From NCBI GenBank assembly GCA_032717465.1, contig CM064655.1, positions 16,965,902 through 17,029,901 on the forward strand: a DNA stretch of 64,000 bases, written 5' to 3'. Position 1 is the first letter of the stretch; each line of letters starts with the position of its first letter. Of the stretch, positions 22,130 to 33,596 are shown one piece after another. The position numbers were made by a program, and so were the translations under genes. The stretch comes from Coenobita brevimanus (Eukaryota > Arthropoda > Malacostraca > Decapoda > Coenobitidae). Below the pieces are notes generated by a model that saw only the letters and a program-made list of their open reading frames with translations, was not told where the DNA came from and made no database searches.

Positions 22130-22744
22130 CCTTATATGTGACGCGGTATGGACTAAGTTAGCTAAGGCTTCGTCTATGTGATGCTGTGATGCGAACATAT
22201 TATATTAGCTTGGCTTTCGTCTCTGTGACGCGGACACCTAGGCTTAAAGTTGAGTATATATATTGTCATCTCTATTGTGCTGGAGACACTGAGCTCTGTT
22301 GTGCACATGTCATGTGCCTGAATATTTCAATGGAATACTCACTGTGATACTGTATGGACATTGTAAAATTACTCAGGTGCGATCCCGTATTAGATGAGCT
22401 GAACTAGGAATTGAGTGTGATCCTTCCAACTGCTATATTGTACCATTGTATCCATCTGGCTTTGATCACGGAATAATGTATGTATGTATTCTTTTTTAAT
22501 AGATAAGTGTACTGTTTGACCCAAGGTGTTTGTGTTTTTCCCTTCTTCGCTGACCCTGACCCGGTCTGGAACAAAGAACCCCACACTGTACCGTACCTAG
22601 GACCGAGAACTCGGGACCTAAAATACGCTATATAACAAAAATGATTTAGTGACCATTTTTGGTGACTTGTGCCAGCACTTCTCCATAACTTCCTTGCCTT
22701 ATAATAACCCAAAATGGCCATGGCCATAACTGTTCTTTTCAGAA

Positions 22745-24836
22745 TAACAAGTGAAGTTCCTATATTTTATTTCTATGGTGGGATGAAGAGGTTAAGAGGG
22801 TGGTGGAGGAAAAAAGGAAGATGTGACGAGTGGTTACAGGGGTTCAGTTGAAATATGAAATGAATCTTTAAGATTAAAAAGCATGTAAAGAGACTAGTGA
22901 AGAGGAAAAAGGAGGTAAATGATGATCTAGGAAGAAAAATTAAAGCAAATCACTCTGCAAATTGGAATTTATTCTGGAAAGAGGTGCGTAAGTGACAGTG
23001 GAGAGAAACGTTATGAAGGATGTACCGGGTAAGTGGTAGATTATTAACCCATGGGGAAGAAGTGAGGACCAGATGGGAAGAATCTTTTGAAAGTCTGATG
23101 AATGGGAATGGTGAGCAAAACAACTGGAACACGATTGGTTTTGGGGGTGAACAAAGAAGGAATGCAGTGCCAGGAAACGTCACATTCGCAGAGGCGAAGA
23201 ACGCTGTGAAGCAGCTGAAAAATGGTAAAGCAGCTGCGGTTGATGAGGTGTGTGCAGAGATAAGTGTAGTAGAGACAGCAGAATGAAGTGCTTGTAGGAG
23301 ATATGTGAGAGGGCATGGATGAGAGAAGCTGTGACCATAGAGCAGAAAAAGGCAGTGATTGTACCCCTGTACAAAAATAAAGGTGAGCGAAGTGAGTGCA
23401 AGAATTATCATGGCATAAGTCTAATGAGTGTGGTTGGGAAGGTATATGGAAGAATTATTATAAAGTAAGAGATCAGAAATACTAGTGAGTGATGAAAAGG
23501 GTGGCTTTAGGAGCGGCAGAGGATGTGTAGATTAAATATTTGTAGTAAGACAGATGGTGGAGGTGTGTGTGACCAGAACTAAGGTGTTAATGGCATTTAT
23601 GGATCTGGAAAAAGCATACCGGTACGACAAAGTTGACAGAGAAGGACTGTGGGAGGTTTTGCACATGTAAGGTGTAGATGGTAAGCTGCTAGGTGCCGTC
23701 AAGAGTTTTTATGATGGTAGTGTTTAAGGGTAAATGGGCATCTAAGTGATTGGCTCAAGATCAGTGTGGGCGTGCAACAAGGTTGTGTGATGTCCCCATG
23801 GTTGTTCAGTATACATATGTTTGGGGTGATGAGAGAAGTAAAAATGCGAGTAATGGAGAGGAATGACGCTGGTAATGAATGGTGATGGATGGAATATCTC
23901 AAATTTGTTGTATGCTGATGATGCACTGCTACTAGCAAATACTGGACAAGAGCTTGGTAGACTAATGCTGAGTTTTGTAGATGTCTGTGAACTTTGTGCT
24001 TTGAGTGTAAATGTAGAAACGAGTAAAGTGATGGTTATCGAGAGAGAAAGTGACTCCTAGTGTGATGTTACAGTGAATGGAGAGAGACTAGAATTGGTGA
24101 GAGGGTTCAAATGCCTGGGTTCAGTGACAGAAAAAGAGAGGAAAATGTGCAAAAAATTGGAAAGTAGAGTGACACAAGGAAGGAAAGTAACTAACATACA
24201 GATGTGAGACTATGGTGTGACATGAAAAAGTCAAGAGTTACAGCAGTGGAGATGGGACTGCTGAGGAATGTACCGGTACATGGAGTACAGAGTGTGGATA
24301 GGATACGGAATAATGTGATTCATGAAAGATGTGGAGTGAGGAAGTCTGCGGACACCAGAATTGAACAAAGTGTGCCGAGATGGTTTGGTCATGTGGAGAG
24401 AAAGGATGACAGTAGAGTGGTGAAAAAGGAATATCTGAGCAAATTTGAAGGAGTTGAGGTAGGCCAAGAAAAAGGTGGAGGGATATTGTGGATGACTGTG
24501 TGAGGAAGAAAGGTACAGAAGTTGGTGGGGCTAAGGAAATGACAAAAGAACAAGCTGGCTGAATGAATTTTGTGCAAAGAAGCGTACAACCAGAGATTTG
24601 GCACCCCTTTTACCATGACAGCATTCGGACTGAGTCTATCAGATAGGTATATGTGAAGCTACGGAACGTGGTGAAATTTTTTTGTACTATCCGATGGAGC
24701 CAGGATTCCGTGGGCTTGAATGATGAGTGAATGGAAGCATGGCCCATTGAACTGGGCAAGTTTAGGCTGTCTGGAAGTTGCTACTCCTCACCCAGCCCTA
24801 CTGTGGGAAAGGAGATCCAGATGATGATGATGATAA
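22745..24836 (+). mobile_element. RTE-like LINE, decayed
   Basis: Plus-strand frame fragments encode an RTE-like RT. They include the region before the RT (23020-23286, with TRWEESFESLMN and KNGKAAAVDEV blocks), palm remnants with FMDLEKAY (23599 onward) and LLYADDAL (about 23908), and the C-terminal WFGHVERKDDSR motif (near 24390). Many stops and frameshifts occur. The 3' end carries a (GAT)n tail at 24819-24836 after GGGAAAGGAGATCC, and the same 3' end is repeated at 29220-29262. It is 5' truncated, with no endonuclease seen. Confidence 0.8.
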
Positions 24837-25308
24837 CAAACATAAAGGGGAATATAAACATAAACCACTATACTGTATAGCTTTTATTTATAATAAAACC
24901 ATGGAATGAAATAAATTATGCAAAACTGCTTTATCAATACAATATTTACAAAAATGATCAAGTCACCATGGGAGCCATTCCTGCATGCAGTTCCATGTGT
25001 GATGGAGGCCTCTTTACATCAATGTTGCCAGCTACTCCCATGAGTAAGGTCCAATGGCTATGTGTAGGTAATGCTAGACTATTTGCCAAGTTTCGGTCCA
25101 AAGCCAAATACAATAAGTCCAGACTCCTTGGCCTGAAAAAAAAAAAAAAAAAATTAGATGAAACAATAATCTGCTTTATCATAAAGTGGAGCACAAGTTT
25201 GCTTCAATAATAATGGTATAGTAGTCATCCATTATTTCTCAGTTTCTATTTAGCCAGACTCAGTTGTTTGTGGGTTTCTGAATACTCAAAATACACCTGT
25301 TTACAGTG
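24837..25308. other. Interval without recognised genes
   Basis: AT-rich sequence with an A-run at 25138-25153; the short frames there are not supported. Confidence 0.5.
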
Positions 25309-25310
25309 TA

Positions 25311-25952
25311 CGAGGTCTGTTCAAAAAGTATCTGACCTTAGCTTTTAAAAAAAAAAAAATATATAGCTAACCTGTTGAGCTAGGACACTAATCCCCCTCA
25401 AATTAGGTCCCTTCTGACTTGACACACGTAGCCTAGCATTCCTTCCACTGCATGAAACATTTTTCAAAGTTGGTTTATGGTATCTCCTGCAGGTGCTTCG
25501 CCGCACTCGTCATGATCTCTTTGTTTATCTCAAATCGGGAACCCTTTACATGTGAGTGCATTTCATCTTGTTGCAGACCTGTCATGCCTTTTCTTTTTTT
25601 TTTCCCCGATGCAACCCTGCATGCTTTCACTGGAATGACTGTGCTTTGGTTTCTGGGTCGTACTCATGCACCTAAGTCTCAACTCCAGTGATAACAGCCT
25701 TGAGAGTGTCTGGATCGCAATTTGCACACTCCAACGTGTAAAGTTCATCCGAGAGAAGAGATTGCGATGACTGTGATGAAGCATCTGCAGGAGATACTGA
25801 GAACAGACCTTGAAAAATGTTCCAGGCGGTGGAAAGAATGCTGGGCTACATGTGTCAAGTCAGAAAGGGCCTACTTTGAGCAGGATTAGTGTCCTAGATC
25901 AACAGGTTAGCTAATTATTTTGGGGGGACTAAGGTCAGATACAGAGACCTCA
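25311..25952. mobile_element. Palindromic mariner remnant
   Basis: TA-flanked (25309-25310, 25953-25954) with ends CGAGGTCTGTTCAAAAAGTA and TGAGGTCTCTGTATCTGACC. The arms 25311-25530 and 25780-25952 are inverted copies: the CTGCAGGAGATAC to CAACAGGTTAGCTA segment occurs in both, in opposite orientation. Each arm encodes a mariner transposase C-terminus. The middle (about 25600-25775, minus) encodes a mariner catalytic segment reading ITGVET instead of the usual ITGDET. The catalytic Asp is therefore lost and the element is non-autonomous. Confidence 0.8.
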
Positions 25953-25954
25953 TA

Positions 25955-26787
25955 TTCTGTGATGATTTAACATCCTTGTGTTGTTAAATGATTATTCAAC
26001 AACTTGGTGTTGTTAAATAATCTGATTATAAATATTAAACATTTAGTCTGAAACATTTGGTGATTCCTTCAGGTACTACAAAGGGTTTTTAAGTTAATCA
26101 CCAAGTTAACTTACAATTGTGGGGATTCTTATGGATGAGTTTTCATTATCTGTGGAAATTCACTATTTGTAGGTGTTTGTATTCCCTACCATCCATCAAA
26201 AATGGGGGATGAATGTACACCACAGGACAAAACAAACAGAAACCCAGTCACTACAGAGGTAGTGGGCCATTTCCAGCTGATATGTTGAACCGTGGGGAGG
26301 TATGGGAATGGTTGCTGGGAGAGGGTTAGAAGCTCAGTTAGAGCCCCCACAAACTCCTGAAAGAAGTCAGTGTTCGCCGGATCACTAAATAGCATGGGGT
26401 CACTATCCACTAAGAGTTGGTGAACCTTCCTTAAAAAAAAACTCCTATTGGGATTATTATTCATGCATAACGCATTATACCAGTGCCAGTAATATATTCA
26501 TCTTAGATAATTTACTGATGCTCTAAATGAGATTTCCACTGAAAAGTTCTTCATAGAGTTTACTAAAAGCCATGAAAGCTTATTGTGCATGTCTGCATTC
26601 AGCACATTTTAACAAGTGTTATGAATCTTAGTTGCTGGAAAAATTTATCACAGTTTCCAAAGATCGTAATCTTTCATTTGGTAAATACTGACATGATTCT
26701 ATCCATTATACAATTACAATAACAGTAAGAATTGTACAACCGAAATCTTACGGGGTCAAGATCGGTGACTGGAATTTTTAAAGGCAT
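25955..26787. other. Interval without recognised genes
   Basis: No homology recognised. The minus frame 26186-26464 (92 codons) shows no motif and has no supported splice context, so it is left unassigned. Confidence 0.5.
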
Positions 26788-27049
26788 GATATTCCTCTTG
26801 CCAACGGCCATGCCACGTTGAGTACACCGCTTCCCATCCGATCAGCGAAGTTAAGCAACGTTGGGTCTGGTTAGTACTTGGATGGGTGACCGCCTGGGAA
26901 CACCAGATGCTGTTGGCATCCCTACGTCAAGTGGGGTTGGTGGAGGATTAGTGCCCCTCCCTGTAAAACAATTAACTCTAAGCCCTTGGCCACCCCATTT
27001 GGGATACATGGCGTCTGGCAATGGATGGATGGATGGATATTCCTCTTGC
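26788..27049 (+). mobile_element. 5S-rRNA-derived SINE with perfect 14-bp TSD
   Basis: GATATTCCTCTTGC occurs at 26788-26801 and 27036-27049. Between them lies a 5S rRNA-like head (26800-26918), a middle with TTGGTGGAGGATTAGTGCCC and CCTCCCTGTAAAAC, then a 3' segment GGCCACCCCATTTGGG...GGCGTCTGGCAATGG ending in (ATGG)n. The last ~45 bp match the 3' end of the LINE at 46665-48425 and 57022-58800. The architecture is Pol III head, conserved core, LINE-like tail. The long perfect duplication indicates a young insertion made by LINE-type target-primed reverse transcription. Confidence 0.88.
26800..26918 (+). rRNA. 5S rRNA-like sequence (SINE head)
   Basis: 119 bp beginning GCCAACGGCCATGCCACG and ending CAGATGCTGTTGGCA. 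It contains the typical internal control region (GAAGTTAAGCAACGTTGGG then TACTTGGATGGGTGACCGCC). It is nearly full-length and could be transcribed by Pol III. It is flanked by SINE sequence and not in a 5S array, so it is called a SINE head and not a ribosomal gene. Confidence 0.85.
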
Positions 27050-27865
27050 TCTGAGGGAACATCTCAGTCCAGCTACAGTCCATTTTTCCACATATTTTAG
27101 CTGCGCAGTGGACCATGGCACTATATTTTCCGAATTCATCGGCTAATTTCAAAAGACGTGGGTGTCAGGTGTGGTGTATACACATCATTAGCGCCGCCCT
27201 GGGCTCCCAGCCGCAGGCACTCAAATTACGTGGCGCTACCCTTGAGAAAATCCCTCCATATGAGCTCAGTGGGTTCATACAATCTTCGATTGTTTAAGTA
27301 CCATATTTCCTTCATTTGTTATGTACGATACAATTCTGTTATACCCATTTACCATTTTTCCTAACAGATGTACTTCCAACACCTAAAAACGTGACAGTGA
27401 TCAATACTCAGGCAACATATTAGTAATCGAATGTAGACTGTCCGTAAACGGAGACTGACAAAACTGACAACCTACCATTTCTATTATATTATGATAAAGA
27501 AGCCATTTCTTCTCCAGTATTATTTGTAAATAAATCAATAAACATCCTATTTTCAGTACAGTTACACAAAAAATGTATAACAGGGGGTAATTCAAGTTGA
27601 CCACACTTTTGCATTTTACATTAAGTTATGTGGCGAGTGGTGACATCTTTTTCCAATTTGTGGGGGCTCCCATTAAGGAGGCAGTGGTACCTGCGGGACT
27701 AGTGGGGTTAGAGGGCATAAGAAAAATGGCAGGAGAAGGTGAACTGAGGTTACTGGTATGGGGGTTCACAATTGGTGGCCAGCTGGCATAGCAGATAGTT
27801 TCCATCCATTACTTTAACCTAATGATGGCAGCCATTGCATCACATACGCATGTGACATATTGGTG
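27050..27865. other. Interval without recognised genes
   Basis: No supported coding region or repeat boundary; short frames only. Confidence 0.5.
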
Positions 27866-30310
27866 AGGATGTTAAAGTTACTGGGAGCAAAGAGTGTGTG
27901 ATGCAACAAAAATTATTGATATGTGACATAATGATGAAGGAGTGGGTGGTGAAGAAGGGGACCTGTGCATCCAGGAGGTATATATGGAAGCTGGAAAAAC
28001 AAACAGCATGGGATGCCTTCTATGGCAAGATGAGTAGAGTGGCACCTGAGCGGAAAGCTGTTGAAAGAAGTGTTAATGAGCAGTATAAGAGCTCTCAACA
28101 ACAATCTCTTGAAAGTTACTGAATCAGTGTGTGGATGGACAAGGGACCCTCCAAGACATAAGGTAACATGGTGGTAGGATGAGGGCATAGACGCCACAAT
28201 TAAGGAGAAAAGAAGACTTCCCAGGAATGGAAAAGGGATGGTAACAGAGAGGAATACATGGCTGACAGGCATAGGGCTAGAAAGGAGATACAAAGGGCAA
28301 AATCTGAGTCTCAGACTTATGCTGGACAACCTAAATAGTGCTGAAATGAATAATGTCGTATTTAAGATAGCAAATAAGATGAAGACGGAAAACAGGGATA
28401 TCAGAGGTTAGCAGCGTGATGAATGATAAAGGAAAGGTTGTGGTGGACACTGAGGATATTCAAGACACTTTGAAAAAGCATTATGACTGGTTGCTGAATG
28501 AGGAGTTTGGCTGCAACAGGGAAAGATTGGAGTCAGCTGATCCAGTGTCTGGCCCTTGGCCTTTGATTGATGCTGCTACTGCAAACAGGACAATAGGCAG
28601 GATGCAGTTGGGGGATGCAGCAGGTGTGTCTGGGTTAACTGCTGAAATTTTACCAGGTGATACAGGAGTGGGTTTATTTACAGAGTTGACAAATCTGATT
28701 ACAGTATATTTGAATGTGTTGTTCCAGATGACCAACTGAAGAGTTGACAAACCTGATTACTGTATATATTAGTGTGCTGTTCCAGATGACCAACTGAAGA
28801 GTTAGATTGTAACTGTGTATAAGGGGAAGGGTGATGCCCTACGAAAAGTGATTTAAAGGGGCACAAAACTTTTGGACCAGATAATGTGGGTAATGGAGAC
28901 AGTCCTCAAAGGTATGATATAGGACAGAATGAATAGTGATGAGATGTGGCTTAGATTTACGCCAGGCAACGGGACCACTGATTCATTGTCCGGTAGCTTC
29001 AGGAAACATATATAGGAAAGAAAAGGAAGCTTACTTTGTTTCTGCTGATCTGGAGAAAGCTTTTAACAGAGTCCCTAGGGAAGTGGTGAAGTGGAAATGA
29101 GAATGCTTGGAATTGAGTGTGGCTGGTTAGAGTGGATATGGTTATGTACGTGGGTGCTTTCACCCAGGTGAGAGTGAATGGAGATCTAAGTGACGACTTT
29201 ATGTGAACTATGGCAGGGCGGGAAAGGAGGTCTGGATAATGATGATGATGACCAGCGGTCAGTATTAAGCATCTTATTGTCTGTCATGGTGCACGTGGCT
29301 CTCTCACACGACTTCAAGGATGTATGCTCATGACTTTTGTGTCGACTACAGAGAATTATAGGGAGGCGAAGGAAAGATATAGGAAGTGGAGAGACAGAAT
29401 GGGGCTCAAAGATCTGAGAGTAAATGGGGCTAAAACAGAAGTGATGAAATCTAGGGTTGGTGGCAGTACTGTCTATGCAGAGGAAGTGTGGTCATGTGCA
29501 TTTTGCCACATCTGTATGGGAAGTAACTCCATCTTGCATAATGTTTGTGATAAATGGGTGCATACGGAATACAGTGGTATCGGAGGTAAGTTGCAAAATA
29601 ATGCTGATTTCATGTGTGCGGTGTGACGGGGAGAGCATAAGGAGATTGTCAGGCATGAAAGGATTAATCTGGCTGGAGAGTCCCTTAAGTGTATAGAAGA
29701 GTTTTGTTATTTAGGAGACATATTACATGCTAAAGACAGAGCTGAAGCTAGCTCTGTGGCTACGGTATGGAGTGGTTGAAGTTCAGCGAGTTGTTCCCCC
29801 TCCAAACACAGAGGTCTCTCCCTCCATGCTAAAGGGTCTTTGTATGCCACATGTGTTAGCGTAATGTTGTATGGTAGTAAGACCTGGGCAGTAATGGAAG
29901 AAGATATTCATAGGCTCAAATGTAAAGAAATGAAAATGATTAGATGGACATGTAGTGCATTCTTGAATATGAGGCCTGGGGGCTAGGAATGACACTGAAG
30001 AGGAGTTGAGAGGAAGGACAGGACTTGTATGTATTTCTAGTGTGATGTGGAGGGGTATATTGTGATGGCTTGGGCAGGCTGTGAGGATGGAGGATGACAA
30101 CAGGGTGCAGAAGGCGAGAATTCAGTATGTTAGGGGTACGGCTGTGGGGGGGGGGGAGAAGGGGGGGGGGACCTGAGACAAAGTCACACTGCGAACTCAG
30201 GGATAAAGGACTGAATAAGGATGTTGCCAGAGATCAAGCAACGTGGAGAGCCATCTTTAGGCGACCAAGGCCAACACATGCAAGCATGTTGGAGCCTTTA
30301 TAAGCAATAC
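27866..30310 (+). mobile_element. LINE-2 copy A (PHD-finger RT LINE), decayed
   Basis: Alignable with copy B from the endonuclease end (GTTAAAGTTA block) through RT to the shared 3' end CATGCAAGCATGTTGGAGCC. Frames at 27898-28122, 28416-28739 and 29324-29626 encode parts. The finger region (about 29490-29625) keeps CAFCH, CDKWVH and SGIGG. The segment after the RT DLEKAFNRVP motif is interrupted by another LINE tail at 29205-29262. Many stops; inactive. 5' truncated. Confidence 0.8.
29205..29262 (+). mobile_element. Inserted RTE-like 3' end with (GAT)n tail
   Basis: GGGAAAGGAGGTCTGGATAATGATGATGATG-type sequence equals the terminal part of the LINE at 22745-24836 (near 24805-24836). It sits in the middle of copy A. 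It is a very short retroposed 3' fragment; exact borders are uncertain. Confidence 0.5.
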
Positions 30311-31167
30311 AAATGACATGATTAGGTGTTCACAAAGTGAATCCCTGAGCAAACTACAGTCCAGCCTCATTATACGACTTCTCATCATGTACTTAATCAT
30401 TACAACGATAATTCAGAAGTTTTTTCCTGTCTCGGCATAACGTAAAAAACTTAATCGTAGTTTTGCTAGAACAATATTTTCGACGGGCCACCTCCATGAA
30501 TCTCGTGTGGACACGATGATGCACATAAGTCACGATGGCCGTTAAGTGTTTACATTGGCTGTGACCGTCTGCCTTTTGTTCTATTTGTGCATGAAAGGAC
30601 ACAGAAACACCACTGCTATCACCAAGGAGCAGAGCAAGCAGTAAACAAATTGTGCAGTGTGGAACATTAACTTAAGTGATACCTTTGTGTGCATATACTG
30701 AAATTTGTGACCTGGATATCATGTCAACTTTATTAACACTGCCTCCTCATAATGGGTTTCTAGTCAGCTGACTGAGCCAAGATGCTCATCCAGTGTTTAC
30801 ATTCTCTGAAACTGCCTTTCTGTTCAATTTTATGCATGAAAAGCCACTGAAATACCATTGCTATTGCCAAGGAGCAGTGCTAGTGCTTTACAAATAGTGC
30901 AGTGCGTGATATTAAGTGGTAGGTGGTGGTAACCATCATCCATTCACTTGACTGGTGCTGCCTACATCTTCCTTCACTTTATCATTCTTTTTCTGTGTTT
31001 GCCCTCCTCTTTTCTGATTTCTCCCATCTCTCCTGTCGCTTTTTATTACTCTTCTTTCCTTTTCAGGTGACTTTACATTAAGTGACAAGCCAAATGGTTT
31101 CCTGTATGCTACAAAACCATTTACAACGCTGGGTGGTAACCATACAAAAACTCATGTGTGTTCCTCA

Positions 31168-31292
31168 TATGTCAACAAGTGGTTTGGTGGAGGGTTAGTG
31201 CCCCTCCCTGTAAAACAACTAGCTCAAACAGCCACCCCTTACAGGATTATGGCGTCTGGCTATAGACAGACAGATAAGACACCAAACACTGA
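31168..31292 (+). mobile_element. 5S-SINE core and tail, 5' truncated copy
   Basis: Contains GGTTTGGTGGAGGGTTAGTG, CCCTCCCTGTAAAACAAC and GGATTATGGCGTCTGGCTAT followed by (AGAC)n-like repeats. It matches 26922-27035 of the complete SINE. The 5S head is absent. Confidence 0.8.
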
Positions 31293-31624
31293 AACTTGTG
31301 ACATGGAAATCCTGTCAACCTTACTGACACTGATTCCTCATAATGGGTCTCTAGTCAGCTGACTGAGCCAAGATGACTGTCCAGCATTTACATTCACTGC
31401 AATCATCTGCCTTTTGTTTATTTTGTACATGCAAGGCCACTGACATATTACTGTTATTGCCACATAACTGCAAATGCTTAACAAATAGTGCAGTGTGTGA
31501 TACTAATATCTTTTTGTGCAGAGCGATCATCCAGGCCCTCAAGCTATCTCCTAGCCTGGGGGGGGGGGGGCCCGCGGTGACAACTTAAATTGGCATAGGA
31601 CGAAATTCAGGCGAGTGGCTTTTA

Positions 31625-31800
31625 TTTATTTATTCATCCATCCATCCATCATCCAATCCTATGTTACCCCATGAGGAGTGTAGGAGACGAGGGCTTGGCA
31701 AATTGGTCCTGACATTTATGATGAGGGTGACCAGCCTCACTCATCCCTGAGTGGCATTATGTGAGCAATAAACCCCAACCACCCCTTGGATATAAACCTA
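31625..31800 (-). mobile_element. Short retroposon with (GATG)n tail, minus copy
   Basis: Revcomp contains AAATGTCAGGACCAATTTGC, CTCCTACACTCCTCATGG and a (GGAT)n tail, matching 39687-39786. The 5' border is uncertain. Confidence 0.65.
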
Positions 31801-32539
31801 CACAGGCTCAATCCGAATGGGATGTCTTAATTACCCACTAAAACACCAAGTGCCATAATTTGGTTGTATGGTCACCACCCACCATAGTAAATGGTTTCCT
31901 GGTGTACAGGAAACCATTTGGCTTGTCACTCACTGTAGAGTCACCCATAGGCAGAAGGAAAAGGAAAGAATGAAGGAAAGAAAGACAGAAGAGGGAGTGC
32001 AAAGTTGCCCGCGGGCAGAAGGAAGAGGAATGAATGAAGGAAAGACAGAAGAGGAAGGAAGGAAGAGAGGAATAGGCAGACACCCAAAGCAGCACTACAT
32101 CAAGTGAGTGAATGGTGAGCACCCCCATCTACCATCATATTTATTTATCTATTTTTTTTTTAAGGCTTTGCAGCCAAGGTCACCCTAAATCCACTGAACC
32201 CATGTTCTATCTACTCGTTATGTGATAAATCATTATTCATAGGTCTACACCTGATGCAATCCTACTGCATAACAAGGTCGGACTGTACTAGAGTGACACT
32301 TGCTTGCACGTGAAAGGATTTTTACCCTGCCTTGGAAATTTAATCCTGCTATGCTTGCATCTATAAATCTCGGTAAACATGGGTTATACACCTGGGCTAG
32401 GCTGGAAATTACAATAAATCCTCACTACAACAAACTACCGTATATGCTGATGTATAAGTCGACATTTTAACCCCTACAAGACAGGTATCTGCATGTGCTG
32501 TCCGAGAGCACTAGGGCCGAAAGACGGGTGTCCGCATAT

Positions 32540-32715
32540 GTGGTCAAGTTCCCCCACCCCCACCCCCCTACCACCAAACCCAACCCCCAATCCCATACCC
32601 CCCTACTCACCCCCCCAACCACACTCCCACCATCCCTACCCCCTGCCCCATCCTCCTCCACCCCCACACCCCCCATCACCACCCCCTCCCCCCCCACAAA
32701 CCTCCCACCATATCA
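32540..32715. repeat. C-rich low-complexity tract
   Basis: Runs of CCCC, CCAC and CCTC in the TA-flanked element. The apparent Pro-rich frames on + and Gly-rich frame on - are composition artefacts. Confidence 0.85.
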
Positions 32716-33555
32716 CACCCGTCGATTATCCCCATCCTAAGCGTGTCAAAACATTCTGATGCCGGTCTTTTAGGGGTTAAGTGTGAAAAAAAAATTCAAA
32801 AACTAGGGGTCGACAAATACGCCAAGCATAAAGTTGTAGATACATGGCAGAGACGAAAATAAGGCCGTGGCACATACCAAAGGAGGGAAGTTACACTACC
32901 AGCAGGCCTACAGCCATACGGTAGCCTACTAATTCTATCATGCTGGTCCACAACTTTTGTGAGATCCAAGTTTTATATAAAGCACTACTTCTTACCTGGA
33001 TAATTTTTGTAGCCTAGACAAAGTTCTAATAAAAACAAGTCATGGTTACCGGTAATTACCAGTGTTTACTCCTAAAATGTGAGGAGTATCCTTTGCCATG
33101 CACCCTTCCACGAACGTAAACAAAAACCAATTGGGTAATGGCTACTCGAGACAGTGAATCTGACATGATAATAAAGTAGGCTTTCCATGGATAGAGACGA
33201 TATGCATTTCGAACAGATTTGCTATGGTGATTGATTGAACACCATATTTGTAACAGGAGGAGGATGTAGCACGGGCTGAACAGGGTGGTACTCCCGAGGG
33301 GAATGGGAATGCTGGTGATAGGGAGAGCTGGAGCTCCTGTTTCACTACCTACCTAACCATCCCCCTTTGCTGACTTTTTCAGTGTGACAGTAACAAGGAG
33401 AGTAGACCAGCATACTCTCCCAAACATTTCCTCAAACTATCTTATGCACTACACCACATGCGCTTAACATATCACACAACGTATCCCACTATGTTACAGG
33501 GGTTGAAGCCAGCAAGGGCATGTGGCCAGAAAACTTTGCCCCCACTACCTAGTGG

Positions 33556-33560
<5 letters not shown>

Positions 33561-33596
<36 letters not shown>

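Larger units (their letters stand above)
19470..22637 (+). mobile_element. LTR (member 4), start unresolved, with nested MITE
   Basis: The end (CTATATAACA at 22637) and the preceding 120 bp (a Pol II-like 'gacccggtctgga' block, then GGACCGAG) match the 3' ends of the other superfamily LTRs. The 5' part carries the CCACCACCCAAGGAGGAGG-type block also seen after the ATG of member 1. No gag is seen downstream, so it is probably another solo LTR. It is interrupted by the MITE at 21180-21870 and contains an (AT)n tract. The right flank is AAAAT. Confidence 0.7.
30357..32285. mobile_element. pogo/Tigger-like foldback element with nested SINEs
   Basis: TIRs CAGTCCAGCCTCATTATACG (left) and CAGTCCGACCTTGTTATGCA (right, revcomp). 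TA duplications are at 30355-30356 and 32286-32287. Inside are three diverged direct copies of a ~120-bp segment (about 30545-30670, 30795-30915, 31375-31510; shared GTGCAGTGTG end). An inverted pair lies at 31070-31145 and 31865-31945. A perfect 13-bp hairpin is at 31889-31901/31907-31919. No transposase recognised. Confidence 0.7.

Noticed and set aside
21992..22198. Tyr/Ile-repeat frame
   Set aside because: Translation of an (AT)n microsatellite.
26186..26464. Possible small gene on the minus strand
   Set aside because: No recognisable motif, homologue or splice context; left unassigned.
26800..26918. Functional 5S ribosomal RNA gene
   Set aside because: It is a single copy within a 14-bp target duplication and followed by a LINE-type tail, so it is a SINE head, although it may still be transcribed.
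32493..32759. Pro-rich and Gly-rich frames on both strands
   Set aside because: Produced by C-rich low-complexity DNA; no homology between copies and no codon structure.
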